From the NCBI GenBank assembly GCA_009843585.1, contig VYDC01000114.1, positions 1-14,909 of the forward strand: a stretch of 14,909 nucleotides of DNA, in the 5' to 3' direction. The stretch comes from Chloroflexota bacterium. Its GTDB lineage: Bacteria; Chloroflexota; Dehalococcoidia; UBA2979. Each line of letters opens with the position of its first letter. Positions within the stretch are counted from its first letter, which is position 1. This document shows, in pieces, positions 5,409 to 12,357 of this stretch. Position numbers and translations under genes: made by a program. A model generated the notes under the pieces. The model saw only the letters and a program-made list of their open reading frames with translations, had not been told where the DNA came from and did not search any database.

Positions 5409-7436
5409 CTAGACGCTCAGCTCGCGCCGCTGCTCGGCGACGCGGAACTTCAGCCTGCCGCTCGGCTTCATCGACGGAATGGGGTTGAACCGGAACTTGA
5501 AGTTCTTGGGGTCCACCTCGAGCGTGAAGTGGTGCGCGATCAGCAGCAGGTTGACGGCCAGCTGCAGCTCCATCCACCGCGAGCCGAGGCAGGTGTGCGT
5601 GCCCAGCCCGTAGGGGGCGTAGCCGGGGCTGAGGTGCTCGTTGCGCGGAGGCAGGTAGCGGTCGATGTCGAACGTGAAGGGGTCGGGGAAGACGTCCTCC
5701 ATGTAGTGCGTGGCCGTCTGCGCGATGACGACCTTCGTCCCCACCGGCAGCTCGTAGCCCTCCACGGCACAGGAATTCATCACGTGCCGGATGGACATCG
5801 GGACGACCGGGTACATGCGCATGCACTCCATCATGAAGCGGTGCGTGACATCGATCGTGGAGGGATTGAGGTCGTCGGGGTCCGGATCCCCGCCCTCGAA
5901 CAGCGCGTCGGCCTCGGCCCGGATCCTGGCGTAGATCTCCGGCTGCGACGCCATGGCGTAGACGGTGAAGCTCAGGGCGTCGCCCAGGTAGGCGCTGGCG
6001 ACCAGCGCCGCGGTGAAGGCGAACCTAAGGTTCGACTCCGGCATGAACTGCGGATCGCTCGCGTGCAGGCTCAGGTAGTCGTCCACCAGGTCCGGGTGCC
6101 GCCCGAGCCGCTGGGCGGGGGTGTGGACGCCCTGGATGCGCTCGAGCAACGTCTCGATGAACTTCACCCGGCGCCGCATGCCGGGCGTCTTCAGCATGAA
6201 CTCGGGCATGATCTTCATGATGTGAACGCTGAGCGCGCGTTCCTTGAACTTCAGCAGGTCGTCGATGATGTCCTGGGTCTCCACCCCGACCATGAACGGC
6301 GAGATCTGGGAGTTGATCATCCGCCGGCTCATGCCGGTCGCCGGATAGGAGTCCCCGACCGTCCACTCCGTCATGTGCGCGCGCGCGCGGCCGTAGAGCT
6401 CGTCCATCTGCCCGGCCAGTCTCTTGCGGGAATAGGCCGACGACAGGGACTTGCGCAGCCGGAAGTGGTCCGCGCCGTCGAGCGCGGGCAGCACCCCGGA
6501 CGCGCCGTAGACCTTCTCGAAGCCCACGAAATAGTCCCTGGCCCTCAGGTACATCCGGCCGCGGCGATGGGCCCAGTGGTTCGTCTCGGTACCGACCAGG
6601 AAGGTCATCGGCTCCGTGAACGGCGGCCGGATCTGGAACACGGGGCCGTACTGACGGCCGAGGTCGGCGAAGAGCGCCGGTATGTTGCCCTTGCGGAGCT
6701 CGGGATGGAGCAGGAGCTTGCGCAGGGGGGCGACGGGCGCCGTGCGGATCAGGGCCGAGCGCCGGAGCAGCGGTCCCGCCAGGTTCTGGGCCACCGCCTC
6801 GGCGATGGAACGGCCGATCAGGTCCATCTGGCAGATGAACCGGATGCGCTCCTCCGCCTCCTCGTCGAGCTGGAACATGAAGCGGAAGACGTCGCACGTG
6901 TTGATGAGGCAGATGATGATGACGTCCCGCGGGTCGGGGATCTCGTTGTTGAAGATCGCGTTGCCGATGCGGGTCCGTACGAACTGGACCGCCGTCTCCT
7001 CCGACGGGGTGCCGAACATCGCCGACTGCCACGTCTCGCGGGAGAGCGTCCAGAACTCGCCATCGTGGTGCTCCAGGACCTTCAGCTCCACGAGACGATC
7101 TAGGTTCCAATCGATGATCGACTCCGCGCGGGGTGCCAGCCTCTCGATCCAGTACTGTGTGGTCCGCCGGACCGGTTCGGCCGCGATCTCCGTCAGGATG
7201 GGGTCGAGCGTGGGCATGCCCGTCTCCGTCTCGTCGATGACGAAGAGGGACTCGGGATCGGTGTCGATTCGCGACCGGAGCGAGAGCTCCGCCAGCACGG
7301 CGCCGACCACGGCGCAGTTCAGGTCCCAGCCGGGAACCTGGTGGAAGTAGCCGCTCTCCTCGTTGAGGAGCATCAGGATGAGCTCTTCGGTCAGGGTGAG
7401 CGACTGGGTGGGCGTCTCCGCCCGTGAGGTAGTCAT
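5409..7436 (-). CDS. GPP34 domain-cytochrome P450 fusion protein
   Basis: This 675-residue protein joins two domains. Residues about 13-225 match the GPP34 (GOLPH3/Vps74-like) family: LTLTEELILMLLNEESGYFH, the helix AVVGAVLAELSLRSRI, the hairpin ESIIDWNLDRLVELKVLEHH and further helices. Eukaryotic relatives bind phosphatidylinositol 4-phosphate and dip a hairpin into membranes. Residues about 250-670 are a P450: ExxR is Glu537-Cys-Met-Arg540, the meander is FPDPFTFDIDRYLPPRNEH, and the haem loop is YGLGTHTCLG with Cys616 as thiolate ligand. The I-helix (about 473-490) reads ALVASAYLGDALSF and lacks the usual acid-Thr pair. No transmembrane helix is seen, so the GPP34 part may dock the oxidase on the membrane. 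ATG 7436 follows GAGGT by about 9 bases; an earlier in-frame start at 7502 has no support. It lies 252 bases downstream of the SMT-like gene. Substrate and redox partners are unknown. Confidence 0.88.
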   Translation of the reverse strand: MTTSRAETPTQSLTLTEELILMLLNEESGYFHQVPGWDLNCAVVGAVLAELSLRSRIDTDPESLFVIDETETGMPTLDPILTEIAAEPVRRTTQYWIERLAPRAESIIDWNLDRLVELKVLEHHDGEFWTLSRETWQSAMFGTPSEETAVQFVRTRIGNAIFNNEIPDPRDVIIICLINTCDVFRFMFQLDEEAEERIRFICQMDLIGRSIAEAVAQNLAGPLLRRSALIRTAPVAPLRKLLLHPELRKGNIPALFADLGRQYGPVFQIRPPFTEPMTFLVGTETNHWAHRRGRMYLRARDYFVGFEKVYGASGVLPALDGADHFRLRKSLSSAYSRKRLAGQMDELYGRARAHMTEWTVGDSYPATGMSRRMINSQISPFMVGVETQDIIDDLLKFKERALSVHIMKIMPEFMLKTPGMRRRVKFIETLLERIQGVHTPAQRLGRHPDLVDDYLSLHASDPQFMPESNLRFAFTAALVASAYLGDALSFTVYAMASQPEIYARIRAEADALFEGGDPDPDDLNPSTIDVTHRFMMECMRMYPVVPMSIRHVMNSCAVEGYELPVGTKVVIAQTATHYMEDVFPDPFTFDIDRYLPPRNEHLSPGYAPYGLGTHTCLGSRWMELQLAVNLLLIAHHFTLEVDPKNFKFRFNPIPSMKPSGRLKFRVAEQRRELSV

Positions 7437-7451
7437 CGTTCTCTGACCTCG

Positions 7452-7477
7452 GTGCACCACTGTGACGCCATGTGCAC
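7452..7477. promoter_or_regulatory. Two GTGCAC palindromes spaced exactly 20 bp in the P450 leader
   Basis: GTGCAC occurs at 7452-7457 and 7472-7477. Each is its own inverse and the two are two helical turns apart. They lie between the possible -10 at 7499-7494 and the P450 start, where a bound dimeric repressor would block transcription. Operator function is an inference. Confidence 0.3.
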
Positions 7478-7493
7478 GTCTCTGCCCTAGCTC

Positions 7494-7499
7494 AGAATA
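7494..7499 (-). promoter_or_regulatory. Possible -10 box (TATTCT) for the GPP34-P450 gene
   Basis: On the minus strand TATTCT sits about 58 bases ahead of the P450 ATG in a locally less GC-rich stretch. It matches TANNNT and 4 of 6 consensus bases. No convincing -35 lies 17 bases upstream. It would allow the P450 and DUF2283 genes to be transcribed separately from the methyltransferase. Confidence 0.35.
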
Positions 7500-7639
7500 C
7501 ACCCCCCGAGCGACGCCCGTGCCGTCCGGCCGTGCCGCCCGAAAGCGGCGAGGGCGCCGCCTCGCCGCGCCGCCTCGCGGGGCGCGATGCGACGGGCAGG
7601 GTGGCCGGCCGGGACGACCCGGTCCGGCGTGACCTCCAA

Positions 7640-7655
7640 CCGGGTGTTCGCCCGG
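7640..7655 (-). terminator. Hairpin downstream of the SMT-like gene
   Basis: CCGGG at 7640-7644 pairs with CCCGG at 7651-7655 across a 6-base loop, 34-49 bases behind the methyltransferase TAA. A second small stem (GTGCG/CGCAC, 7657-7671) is adjacent. There is no T tract, so this is at best a weak terminator or attenuator between the two genes. Confidence 0.28.
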
Positions 7656-7688
7656 CGTGCGCTCCCCGCACCCCCGCCAGCCTCATCC

Positions 7689-8786
7689 TTACCGACCGGA
7701 GCCGCTCTCCGGCACGGCGGCGGGGCGAGAGCCCGCAGGGGGCTTGAGAGCCACGAAGCAGTACAGCGGCGTGAAGACCCCCGCCCTGCCGCCCGCGACG
7801 TAGGCATGGGCGGTGCGATCGAGGAGCCCGATGACGTCCGCGGAACCCCTCGGGACGATCCTCAGCGCCTCGGCGAGCCGCGATATCCCCGTGAGCGCCG
7901 TGCGGCCCAGCGGGATCCGGCGCAGGGCGTTGCCCGGCGTGCTGCCGCGCGTCTCCATGGGCTGATACCACGGTGTCGTCGCGCTGTGCTCATCGACGGC
8001 GCGGTCCCTCGCCTCGATGATCTGAAACCCCGCGCTCTCGAGCGCCCGGTTCACCTCGCCCATGGTCGCGATGTCCGGAAGCGCGATTCCGTGCATGAGG
8101 TCCCGCTTGATGGCCCGGTGCTCCTCGTCGTCGGGGTCGAACGTGTCCGTCATGCACATCTCCTGCCCCCAGAGGCGGGCGCCGGGCTTCAGCACGCGGA
8201 AGACCTCGGCGAAGGCGCCCTCCTTGTCCGGCGCATGGCACGTCGACTCGATCGCGTATCCCCCGTCGAAGGTGTCGTCCGCTACGGCGTCCATGTCCAT
8301 GAAGCTGCACGCCAGGTAGTCGACCATGTGGTCGACGCCCGCATCGGCGTTGAGCGACTTCGCCCTCTCCAGCTGAGTCTCGCTGCTATTGACCCCGACA
8401 ACCCTGACACCGGCCTCCCTGACGACGCGGCGCATCGGGCCGCCGACTCCGCAGCCGACGTCGACCACCGTCATGCCCTCGCTCAGCTCCAGGCGCGAGA
8501 TCATCAGCCGCTGATGCCGGATTTGGGACTCCTCGACGCTCTCCCGGGGCGATAGAGGCGCGAAGTGGAGGGACTCGCTCCATCCGAACACCATGAACTC
8601 GCTGCAGAGATCGTAGTACTCGCGGACGGTCGCGGCGTGGTCGTAGCCCGTCGGGCCGGCACCCTCTGCGCGCGCCCGACCGCTCCATCCATCGAATTGC
8701 GTCACGCGGCGATGGACGTCCGACGCCCCGTACGTGTCCTTCAGCCCCCGGGACAGCCGCCGAAGATCCGCGAGAGTCCTTCTCAT
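7689..8786 (-). CDS. Sterol 24-C-methyltransferase (ERG6/SMT) homologue
   Basis: This 365-residue SAM-dependent methyltransferase carries the signature regions of the sterol C24-methylase family in order. Residues 56-83 read EYYDLCSEFMVFGWSESLHF then APLSPRES, matching the YEYGWGxSFHF sterol-binding region. The SAM-binding motif is VVDVGCGVGGPMRR (107-120). YAIESTCHAP (177-186) matches YAIEATCHAP. LKPGARLWGQEMCMTDTFDP (199-218) is followed by EHRAIKRDLMHGIALPDI. PWYQPM (272-277) matches the C-terminal domain. In eukaryotes these enzymes methylate C24 of the sterol side chain; bacterial homologues are also known. The substrate may be a sterol or another polycyclic terpenoid; no oxidosqualene cyclase lies in the window. 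The start at 8786 fits family length but its ribosome-binding site is weak, and a perfect palindrome abuts it. It is upstream of the GPP34-P450 gene on the same strand. The C-terminal 15 residues are unstructured. Confidence 0.85.
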   Translation of the reverse strand: MRRTLADLRRLSRGLKDTYGASDVHRRVTQFDGWSGRARAEGAGPTGYDHAATVREYYDLCSEFMVFGWSESLHFAPLSPRESVEESQIRHQRLMISRLELSEGMTVVDVGCGVGGPMRRVVREAGVRVVGVNSSETQLERAKSLNADAGVDHMVDYLACSFMDMDAVADDTFDGGYAIESTCHAPDKEGAFAEVFRVLKPGARLWGQEMCMTDTFDPDDEEHRAIKRDLMHGIALPDIATMGEVNRALESAGFQIIEARDRAVDEHSATTPWYQPMETRGSTPGNALRRIPLGRTALTGISRLAEALRIVPRGSADVIGLLDRTAHAYVAGGRAGVFTPLYCFVALKPPAGSRPAAVPESGSGR

Positions 8787-8800
8787 GACCGGCGCCGGTC
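8787..8800. promoter_or_regulatory. Perfect 14-bp palindrome abutting the SMT-like start codon
   Basis: GACCGGCGCCGGTC at 8787-8800 is its own reverse complement and ends exactly at the ATG of the methyltransferase, where a Shine-Dalgarno site would be expected. It could be an operator. As RNA it could fold only with the loss of its central pairs. Position is observed; function is inferred. Confidence 0.4.
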
Positions 8801-8947
8801 CCGCTCGGGGAGCCCGTCCCCGGCGGCCACGCCCCGTCTCCGTGCACGCGCGGAAACGCGGAGCGCGGACACGTCTCCGGACAGGCGCCCCCGACCATCG
8901 TCCCGGGCGGCATCCCCGGGACGGGGACCGGCGGTGAGGAGGCGATC

Positions 8948-9121
8948 GTGACGTTCGCGGCGATGCCGGAGGGCGGGGACGCACGCGGCGACGATCCGCT
9001 GGGCACTCCGCGAGGGGTGGCGGTTCATGTGTTCCGCATTGTCGTGCACCCGGGAGCGCGACCGCTACCCGGTGTGCGACAGCGGCGACCACGCCTACGC
9101 CGCGTTCCGGCGACCGGCTGA
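8948..9121 (+). CDS. Candidate small ORF, 57 residues
   Basis: The GTG at 8948 follows GAGGAGG (8936-8942) with a 5-base spacing, close to ideal. The first 30 residues (MTFAAMPEGGDARGDDPLGT onward) look protein-like. The last 20 are Arg/Pro-rich noise, as if the true frame had been lost near 9030, where the overlapping ORF at 9027 takes over. No family is recognised. It may be the front half of a frameshifted gene whose back half is the next entry. Confidence 0.22.
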   Translation: MTFAAMPEGGDARGDDPLGTPRGVAVHVFRIVVHPGARPLPGVRQRRPRLRRVPATG

Positions 9122-9173
9122 GCCCTCTGGCCGGGACCGCGCGATCGCTGCCGGCTACTCTACCTCGGCGTAG
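9027..9173 (+). CDS. Candidate small cysteine-containing protein, 48 residues
   Basis: The ATG at 9027 follows GAGGGG (9012-9017) by 9 bases. The 48-residue product starts MCSALSCTRERDRYPVCDSG and continues DHAYAAFRRP. Its Cys2, Cys7, Cys17 and His22 could bind a metal, and its composition is more protein-like than the frames around it. Its last 6 codons overlap the 3' end of the convergent lipoprotein gene. It could be real, a chance ORF, or the second half of a gene starting at 8948 with a frameshift near 9030. No family is recognised. Confidence 0.3.
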   Translation: MCSALSCTRERDRYPVCDSGDHAYAAFRRPAEPSGRDRAIAAGYSTSA

Positions 9174-9646
9174 GTGAGAAGCCACTCTCCGTCGAATCGT
9201 TCGTAGATGAACCTCATGTTCACCGATCCCCCGCTGAAGCGCGCCGTGTGCGTGAGTTCCCATCTTCCGGGCTCGATCTGCCGGGGTGGGGACGTCTCCT
9301 CCGCGGTGAACGTGATGCCGCGGCTCTCGAAGGGCGTCATGTCGCGCCGGATCTGTTCCTCCTCCTCCAGCCAGTAGCCCTCCTCGTAGAAGTCGCTGAG
9401 TCCCTCAAGGTCGTACGCGTTGTAGACGACCCAGAGCTCCATGGTCCTTTCGCTCAGGTAGGCGGCAGTCTCCGCCTCGTCGGCCGTGAGCGGTTCCGTG
9501 GTCGGGGCTGGTTCGGGCGCACCGTTCCCGCACGCCGAGGCGGCCACGGCGAGCGCAGCCAGCATCCATGCCATTGCGCTTCTCGGTGCCCGCCGGCCGC
9601 GGGAGCCGGCCGGGGCGGTGCCGTGCTGGTCGCGGAGGGCATCCAC
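9155..9646 (-). CDS. NTF2-like (SnoaL-type) putative lipoprotein
   Basis: The product is 163 residues. After a charged leader (SRGRRAPRSA), the hydrophobic core MAWMLAALAVAASAC ends in a possible lipobox with Cys39; Ala at the -3 position is not ideal, so ordinary export is also possible. A Pro/Thr/Glu linker follows. The folded part (about 54-163) has the cone-like NTF2 pattern: a helix TAAYLSERTMELWVVYNAYD, then LEGLSDFYEEGYWLEEEEQI, and three long strands ending FIYERFDGEWLLTYAEV. Such domains bind small hydrophobic ligands or act as isomerases or dehydratases, but nothing here fixes a role. The GTG at 9646 is chosen because later ATGs (9574, 9565) would leave an uncharged n-region; its ribosome-binding site (GGGAGG, 13 bases away) is imperfect. 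It sits 247 bases behind the hybrid kinase gene on the same strand. Confidence 0.75.
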   Translation of the reverse strand: MDALRDQHGTAPAGSRGRRAPRSAMAWMLAALAVAASACGNGAPEPAPTTEPLTADEAETAAYLSERTMELWVVYNAYDLEGLSDFYEEGYWLEEEEQIRRDMTPFESRGITFTAEETSPPRQIEPGRWELTHTARFSGGSVNMRFIYERFDGEWLLTYAEVE

Positions 9647-9893
9647 GTGGCGGACCGGTCCTCCCTGCTGGAGCGGCGCAGCTCCGCGGCGATCCCGCCC
9701 GGTGCGAGTGTGTCACTGGCGATCTCCCGCCTTCCATAGATTGGGCGTGTGATTGGCCCCGCTCGCCGTATGGATCTGTGTAGGTTCTGCAGACGCGTGC
9801 AGCTACCGGGTCGGCGGATGCCGCTGGAGGAGCGACGGATCGAGCCCGGGAGTGACGTCGTCCCTGCAGGAGGCGGGGGGGGGGGTGTGCCCG
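9647..9893. other. Gap between hybrid kinase and NTF2-like lipoprotein, with an 11-base G run
   Basis: No gene is visible. An uninterrupted run of 11 G lies at 9875-9885, eight bases behind the hybrid kinase stop. The rest has no clear terminator; a minus-strand promoter for the lipoprotein is not obvious, although the stretch around 9735-9790 is less GC-rich than its surroundings. Confidence 0.5.
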
Positions 9894-12296
9894 TCACACC
9901 GGGTCCGGGACGGCGGATGCAGCCATGCGGTAGCCCACGCGGGGCTCGGTGAATATGTGGACCGGGTCGCTGGCGTCGTCGCCGAGCTTCCGGCGCAGCC
10001 GCTTGATGACGTCGCGCAGCAGCCACGGCTCGCCGAGCCGCTCCGGGCCCCAGACGCGTTGCAGGAGCAGATTGTGGGTCACCACGCGGGGGGCTCCGGT
10101 GGAGAGGTGGTAGAGCACCGCGTACTCCGTCGCCGTCAGCTCCACCGGCACGCTCCCGAGCGTCACGCGGCGCTCGACGTAGTCGATGCCCAGCCCTCCC
10201 GCGAAGTAGGGTCCGGAGGGCTCGGGCCCCTCGGGAGCGATCCTCTTCCTGAGGGCCGCGCGGATCCTCGCCGCGAGCTCCGTCGGCGAGAAGGGCTTCA
10301 CGAGGTAGTCGGCCGCCCCCAGGTCGAGCGCCCGGGCGACGACCTCGTCCTGACCGTAGGCGGAGAGGAAGATGACCGGCACGTCCGCCGTCTTCAGGAT
10401 CTCCCGCATGAGTTCGATGCCGTCGCTCCCCGGGAGGACCAGGTCGAGCAGGACGACGTGGGGGCGCTCCTCCTTCATGAGGTGCGCGACGTCGCCGGGG
10501 TCGGCCGTGACGATCGGGGCGTACCCGGCCCTGGTCAGCGCGTCGCGGACGTACCGCAGCGCCTGCGGGTCGTCGTCCACGGCGAGGACGCGCACGGGAC
10601 CCGCGGGCGCTCGCCGCGGCGGGCCGGCGCCCACCGCGGGCCCCGCCTCGCCGCCGGCGGGCTCCGCGGCCGCGGCCGGCAGGGTGAAGGCGAAGCGGGC
10701 CCCGAGGCCCGGGCCGTCGCTCTCCACCCAGATCCGTCCGCCGTGCGCCTCGACGATCCCCTTGCAGATCGCGAGGCCCAGCCCGGACCCGGCCATGATG
10801 CTCCCCGGGCGCGCGCCCGCGCTTCGGGAGAGCTTCCGGAAGAGGTGTGGCAGCAGGTCCTCGGGGATGCCGCGACCGACGTCCGCGACGGAGAAGGCGA
10901 GGTCGGTGCCCTCCCGCGCGACCCGGACGAGTATCGGAGAGCCCTCCGGTGAGTACCGGGCGGCGTTGGAGAGCAGGTTGCTCAGCACCTGAACGACCCT
11001 GCGCCGATCGGCCATCACGGGTGGAAGCTCCGCCTCGAGGTCCATGCGGAGGTCGCCCCGCGCTGCCCCGCTGAGGAACCTCTTCCTGGCCTCGTCGACG
11101 ATCGCGGTGACCTCGCACGCCCGGGGTTCGACGGAGAGCGAGCCGGTCTCGATGCGGGCCACGTCGAGCAGGTCCCCGATCAGGTGGTGCATCTCGTCCG
11201 ACGAGTTGCTGATGATGCGGAAGAACTGCGTCATCTCGGCGGGATCGAGCTCGGGCGCGGCCTCCAGGAGCGTCGTGACCGAGCCCTTGATGGAGGCGAG
11301 CGGGGCCCGCAACTCGTGGCTCACCATCCCCAGGAACTCCGCGCGCAGCTGCTCCAGATCCTCGAGCGGCGTCATGTCCTGCAGGGTGACGACGACCGAC
11401 TCGACGCCGCCCTCCTCGGCGCGGATCGGCGTCGAGTTGAGCAGCGCGCTGACGCTGCGGCCGCTCGGGACGCGCATGACGATCTCCTCGAGGCGGACGA
11501 CCTCGCCGGTGCCGAGGAGGTCCGCGAGCGGGAAGTCGCTGAGGGCGACCTCGCGTCCGTCCGCCCGCACGAACGTCAGCACGTCCAGGAGCTGTTCCGG
11601 CGACTGGTCGGGCTCCCGGAGGTGGTCGACGATGCGTGCCGCCTCCCGGTTGAACGACTTCGGCGCCCCCGTCCTGGCATCGAAGACGATGACGCCGACC
11701 GGGGAGGTGTTGATCAGGGTCTCGAGATCGGCGCGAGCCCGCTGTTCGTCCCGGTGCGTGCGGGCGTTGGCGATGACCATCGCGGCGTGCGAGGCGAACA
11801 TCGCCAGGGTCTGCTCGTCGTCGAGCGTGAAGTCCCCGCCGCCCTCTCTCTGTGCGACGTGGATGTTGCCGACGTGGCGGCCGCGGTGGAGGATCGGCGC
11901 CGCGAGGAACGGCACGACGGGATCGACGGGGAGCGGGAAGCGGAGCCCGGAGAGCCCCATCGACCGGGCGTGGCTGTTGAGATCGTCGATCCGGAGCGGC
12001 TCGGAGGCGCTGCCGACGGAGTCGAAGAGCTGCCACCGCTCGGGAAGCTCCCAGAGCCGCTGGGCCTCCCCGGAGGTCATCCCGGAGGAGAGGAAGTCCT
12101 CCACCTCGCCCGCATCGTCCGCCAGGGTCATGACCCCGTAGCGGGCTCCCGTCAGCGAGCGCGCCGAGTCGAGAACCTCCTGCAGCACCGTGTCGACGTC
12201 GAGGCTCTCGTTGACGCGCCGGCCGGCCTCGCTGAGGCGCGAGAGACGCTCCCTCAGCCCGGCGATCTCCGCGGCCGGGTCGTCTCGTGGGTCCAT
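9894..12296 (-). CDS. Single-chain two-component protein: GAF-PAS-histidine kinase-receiver-OmpR-type DNA-binding domain
   Basis: This 800-residue soluble protein holds a complete phosphorelay and its DNA-binding output. In order: short coiled coil (8-30); GAF sensor (about 33-180); PAS (about 190-310, with SPVGVIVFDARTG); HisKA with His327 in SHELRAPLAS; ATPase domain with N box (SNLLSNAARYS), G1 (DVGRGI) and G2 (GSGLGLAI); a Pro/Ala/Gly linker (541-566); receiver with Asp574-576, phosphoacceptor Asp618, Ser645 and Lys667; and an OmpR winged helix (about 695-795) with ELTATEYAVLYHL and a wing ending EPRVGYRM. No membrane segment is seen, so it senses a cytoplasmic signal. Most two-component systems separate kinase and DNA-binding regulator; here both are joined. 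The start at 12296 has GGGAG about 4 bases ahead. A longer in-frame start at 12362 coincides with the -10 box and is unlikely. Confidence 0.92.
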   Translation of the reverse strand: MDPRDDPAAEIAGLRERLSRLSEAGRRVNESLDVDTVLQEVLDSARSLTGARYGVMTLADDAGEVEDFLSSGMTSGEAQRLWELPERWQLFDSVGSASEPLRIDDLNSHARSMGLSGLRFPLPVDPVVPFLAAPILHRGRHVGNIHVAQREGGGDFTLDDEQTLAMFASHAAMVIANARTHRDEQRARADLETLINTSPVGVIVFDARTGAPKSFNREAARIVDHLREPDQSPEQLLDVLTFVRADGREVALSDFPLADLLGTGEVVRLEEIVMRVPSGRSVSALLNSTPIRAEEGGVESVVVTLQDMTPLEDLEQLRAEFLGMVSHELRAPLASIKGSVTTLLEAAPELDPAEMTQFFRIISNSSDEMHHLIGDLLDVARIETGSLSVEPRACEVTAIVDEARKRFLSGAARGDLRMDLEAELPPVMADRRRVVQVLSNLLSNAARYSPEGSPILVRVAREGTDLAFSVADVGRGIPEDLLPHLFRKLSRSAGARPGSIMAGSGLGLAICKGIVEAHGGRIWVESDGPGLGARFAFTLPAAAAEPAGGEAGPAVGAGPPRRAPAGPVRVLAVDDDPQALRYVRDALTRAGYAPIVTADPGDVAHLMKEERPHVVLLDLVLPGSDGIELMREILKTADVPVIFLSAYGQDEVVARALDLGAADYLVKPFSPTELAARIRAALRKRIAPEGPEPSGPYFAGGLGIDYVERRVTLGSVPVELTATEYAVLYHLSTGAPRVVTHNLLLQRVWGPERLGEPWLLRDVIKRLRRKLGDDASDPVHIFTEPRVGYRMAASAVPDPV

Positions 12297-12357
12297 CTCG
12301 CTCCCGTGGGGTCGGGCCCGCCGCCGTCCCGGGGTCCCCTCGTCGCGCGCGGGCCGC

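Larger units (their letters stand above)
8787..9154. other. Intergenic region upstream of the SMT-like gene
   Basis: No minus-strand gene is credible here; frames extending the methyltransferase upstream are Arg/Pro-rich. The stretch holds the palindrome at 8787-8800, no recognisable TANNNT promoter for the methyltransferase, and two plus-strand small ORFs with strong ribosome-binding sites (8948-9121 and 9027-9173), which overlap each other and converge on the NTF2-like lipoprotein gene. Confidence 0.5.

Noticed and set aside
5529..7103. Long plus-strand open frame opposite the GPP34-P450 gene
   Set aside because: The minus strand carries clear P450 and GPP34 motifs; the plus frame is His/Arg/Val-rich antisense translation.
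7487..7807. Minus-strand small ORF between the SMT-like gene and the P450
   Set aside because: Overlaps the 3' end of the methyltransferase in a different frame and has noise-like composition.
9740..9830. Possible tRNA in a less GC-rich gap (GGTTCTGCAG segment)
   Set aside because: No acceptor stem pairing, no GTTCRA T-loop and no anticodon arm could be built.
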